Part shown: positions 63,177 through 64,000 of the stretch, in pieces
Numbering within the stretch: the stretch's first letter is position 1
Layout of the letters: the number at the start of each line of letters is the position of its first letter
From: Taeniopygia guttata
Lineage: Eukaryota > Chordata > Aves > Passeriformes > Estrildidae
Direction of reading: 5' to 3'
Assembly: GCF_048771995.1 (NCBI RefSeq)
Contig: NC_133024.1
Location: 112,852,501-112,916,500 of the forward strand
DNA length: 64,000 nt
Notes under the pieces: generated by a model
Told to the model about the DNA's origin: nothing
What the model saw: only the letters and a program-made list of their open reading frames with translations
Database searches by the model: none
Translations under genes and position numbers: made by a program

Positions 63177-63467
63177 CTGTTCCCAGGTCAGATTGTATCC
63201 AGGTAGGAATGTTTGGCTCCTCCCCTGGGCAGAGCATCTCCCCATGGGATGATGGAATTTTCTCAGCCATGCAGAGACACTCACTGGCCATGAACAGAAG
63301 ATAATTAATAATTAAAATCCCATGGACAGAAGAGATCTTCTGGAGGGAGGATTGGCTATTGGAGAGATAAAGAAAAAACTGCCCAGTGAGCAGCAGAGAA
63401 CTGCCCCACCCCTGACAGATGCTGATAGAATACACATTCCCTTTCCAACCTAAGACACCAATTTAAA

Positions 63468-63893
63468 ATTGTGGAATCATGGAATGGTCTGGGTTGGATG
63501 GGCTTAAAGCCCATCCAGTGCCACCCCTGCCATGGCAGGGACACCTTCTGCTGCCCCAGGCTGCTCCAAGCCCCAGTGTCCAACCTGGCCTTGGGCACTG
63601 CCAGGGATCCAGGGGCAGCCACAGGTGCTCTGGGCACCCTGTGCCAGAGAAAATTTCTGCCCAATATCCCATCTAAACGTACTCTTTTGCCATTTTAATC
63701 CATTCTTCTATGTTCCATCACTCCTTCCCTATTCCCCAGTCCCTCTCCAGCTCTCTTGGAGCCCCTTCAGGCACTGGAAGGGGCTCTGAGCTCTCCCTGG
63801 AGATTTCTCCAGGCTGAACAATCCCAGCCCTCCCACTCTGGCTCCATCACAGATGTGTTTCAGCCCTCTGATCCTATTCGTGGCCCTCCCGTA
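63468..63893 (-). mobile_element. CR1 LINE 3' fragment
   Basis: The plus strand starts TTGTGGAATCATGGAATGGT, then CCATCCAGTGCCACCCCTGC, TCCAACCTGGCCTTGGGCAC and GGCACTGGAAGGGGCTCTG. It reaches the CAGGCTGAACAATCCCAGCC region. Confidence 0.93.
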
Positions 63894-64000
63894 ACTGCAG
63901 TGGACTGATTATTTAATTTGACAGTTTTCAAACTGTACATCCTGTAACCTTTAGCACAAAACCCCAAGACCTGTCTGTCATGCTGAGGTCCTGGAAATGT

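Larger units (their letters stand above)
54303..64000. other. Non-coding upstream DNA
   Basis: No gene is supported. Three CR1 copies and a 32-bp tandem repeat are listed separately. The rest (for example 55.2-59.3 and 60-62.9 kb) is unique sequence with no open frame I recognise. Confidence 0.5.

Overview
This is vertebrate nuclear DNA, almost certainly from a passerine bird. It has one intact protein-coding exon in 64 kb, a background of CR1 LINE 3' fragments with the avian ATTCTATG-type tails, a tRNA-Ile-derived SINE with a CR1 tail (the TguSINE1 type, known from passerines), and solo endogenous-retrovirus LTRs of the kind common in songbird genomes. I found no rRNA or tRNA gene, no CRISPR array and no bacterial or viral gene cluster.

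The only gene I can support is KCNJ15 (Kir4.2, an inward-rectifier potassium channel), on the minus strand. Its whole 376-residue reading frame lies in a single exon (22414 down to 21284), with a clear splice acceptor 16 bases before the ATG. As in mammals, the 5' UTR must come from upstream exons at higher coordinates. A TATA-like box plus a strong splice donor near 45.2-44.8 kb is a possible first exon, but that is inference. The 3' UTR should run from 21283 toward about 20.3 kb. In human the neighbour beyond the KCNJ15 3' end is ERG, tail to tail; no ERG coding sequence is visible here.

Layout. 1-21 kb: KCNJ15 3' flank, with an 80-bp tandem repeat at the window edge, a long GAAA/GAAAA array (5.8-6.3 kb), an LTR nested in a CR1 (9.5-10.1 kb), a nested inverted repeat (16.0 kb) and a 362-bp CCCTT array (18.3-18.7 kb). 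21-22.4 kb: the coding exon. 22.4-45 kb: probable intron, with a solo LTR (24.5-25.1 kb), several CR1s, the SINE (33.1 kb), and a 1.3-kb AT-rich 23-bp minisatellite containing an apparently perfect 301-bp tandem duplication (41.7-42.9 kb). 45-64 kb: upstream flank or further 5' intron, with a solo LTR that carries a doubled promoter segment (49.7-50.5 kb), a CR1 from which two separate minisatellites seem to have expanded (52.6-54.3 kb), a young CR1 nearly identical to one 21 kb away (59.4 kb), and a 32-bp tandem repeat (63 kb).

I see no new multi-gene system. The most interesting material is repeat biology: minisatellites born inside a CR1, a recent 301-bp duplication, near-identical CR1 copies, and a possible template-switch hairpin. 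The long open frames across the tandem arrays are artefacts of repeat periodicity.
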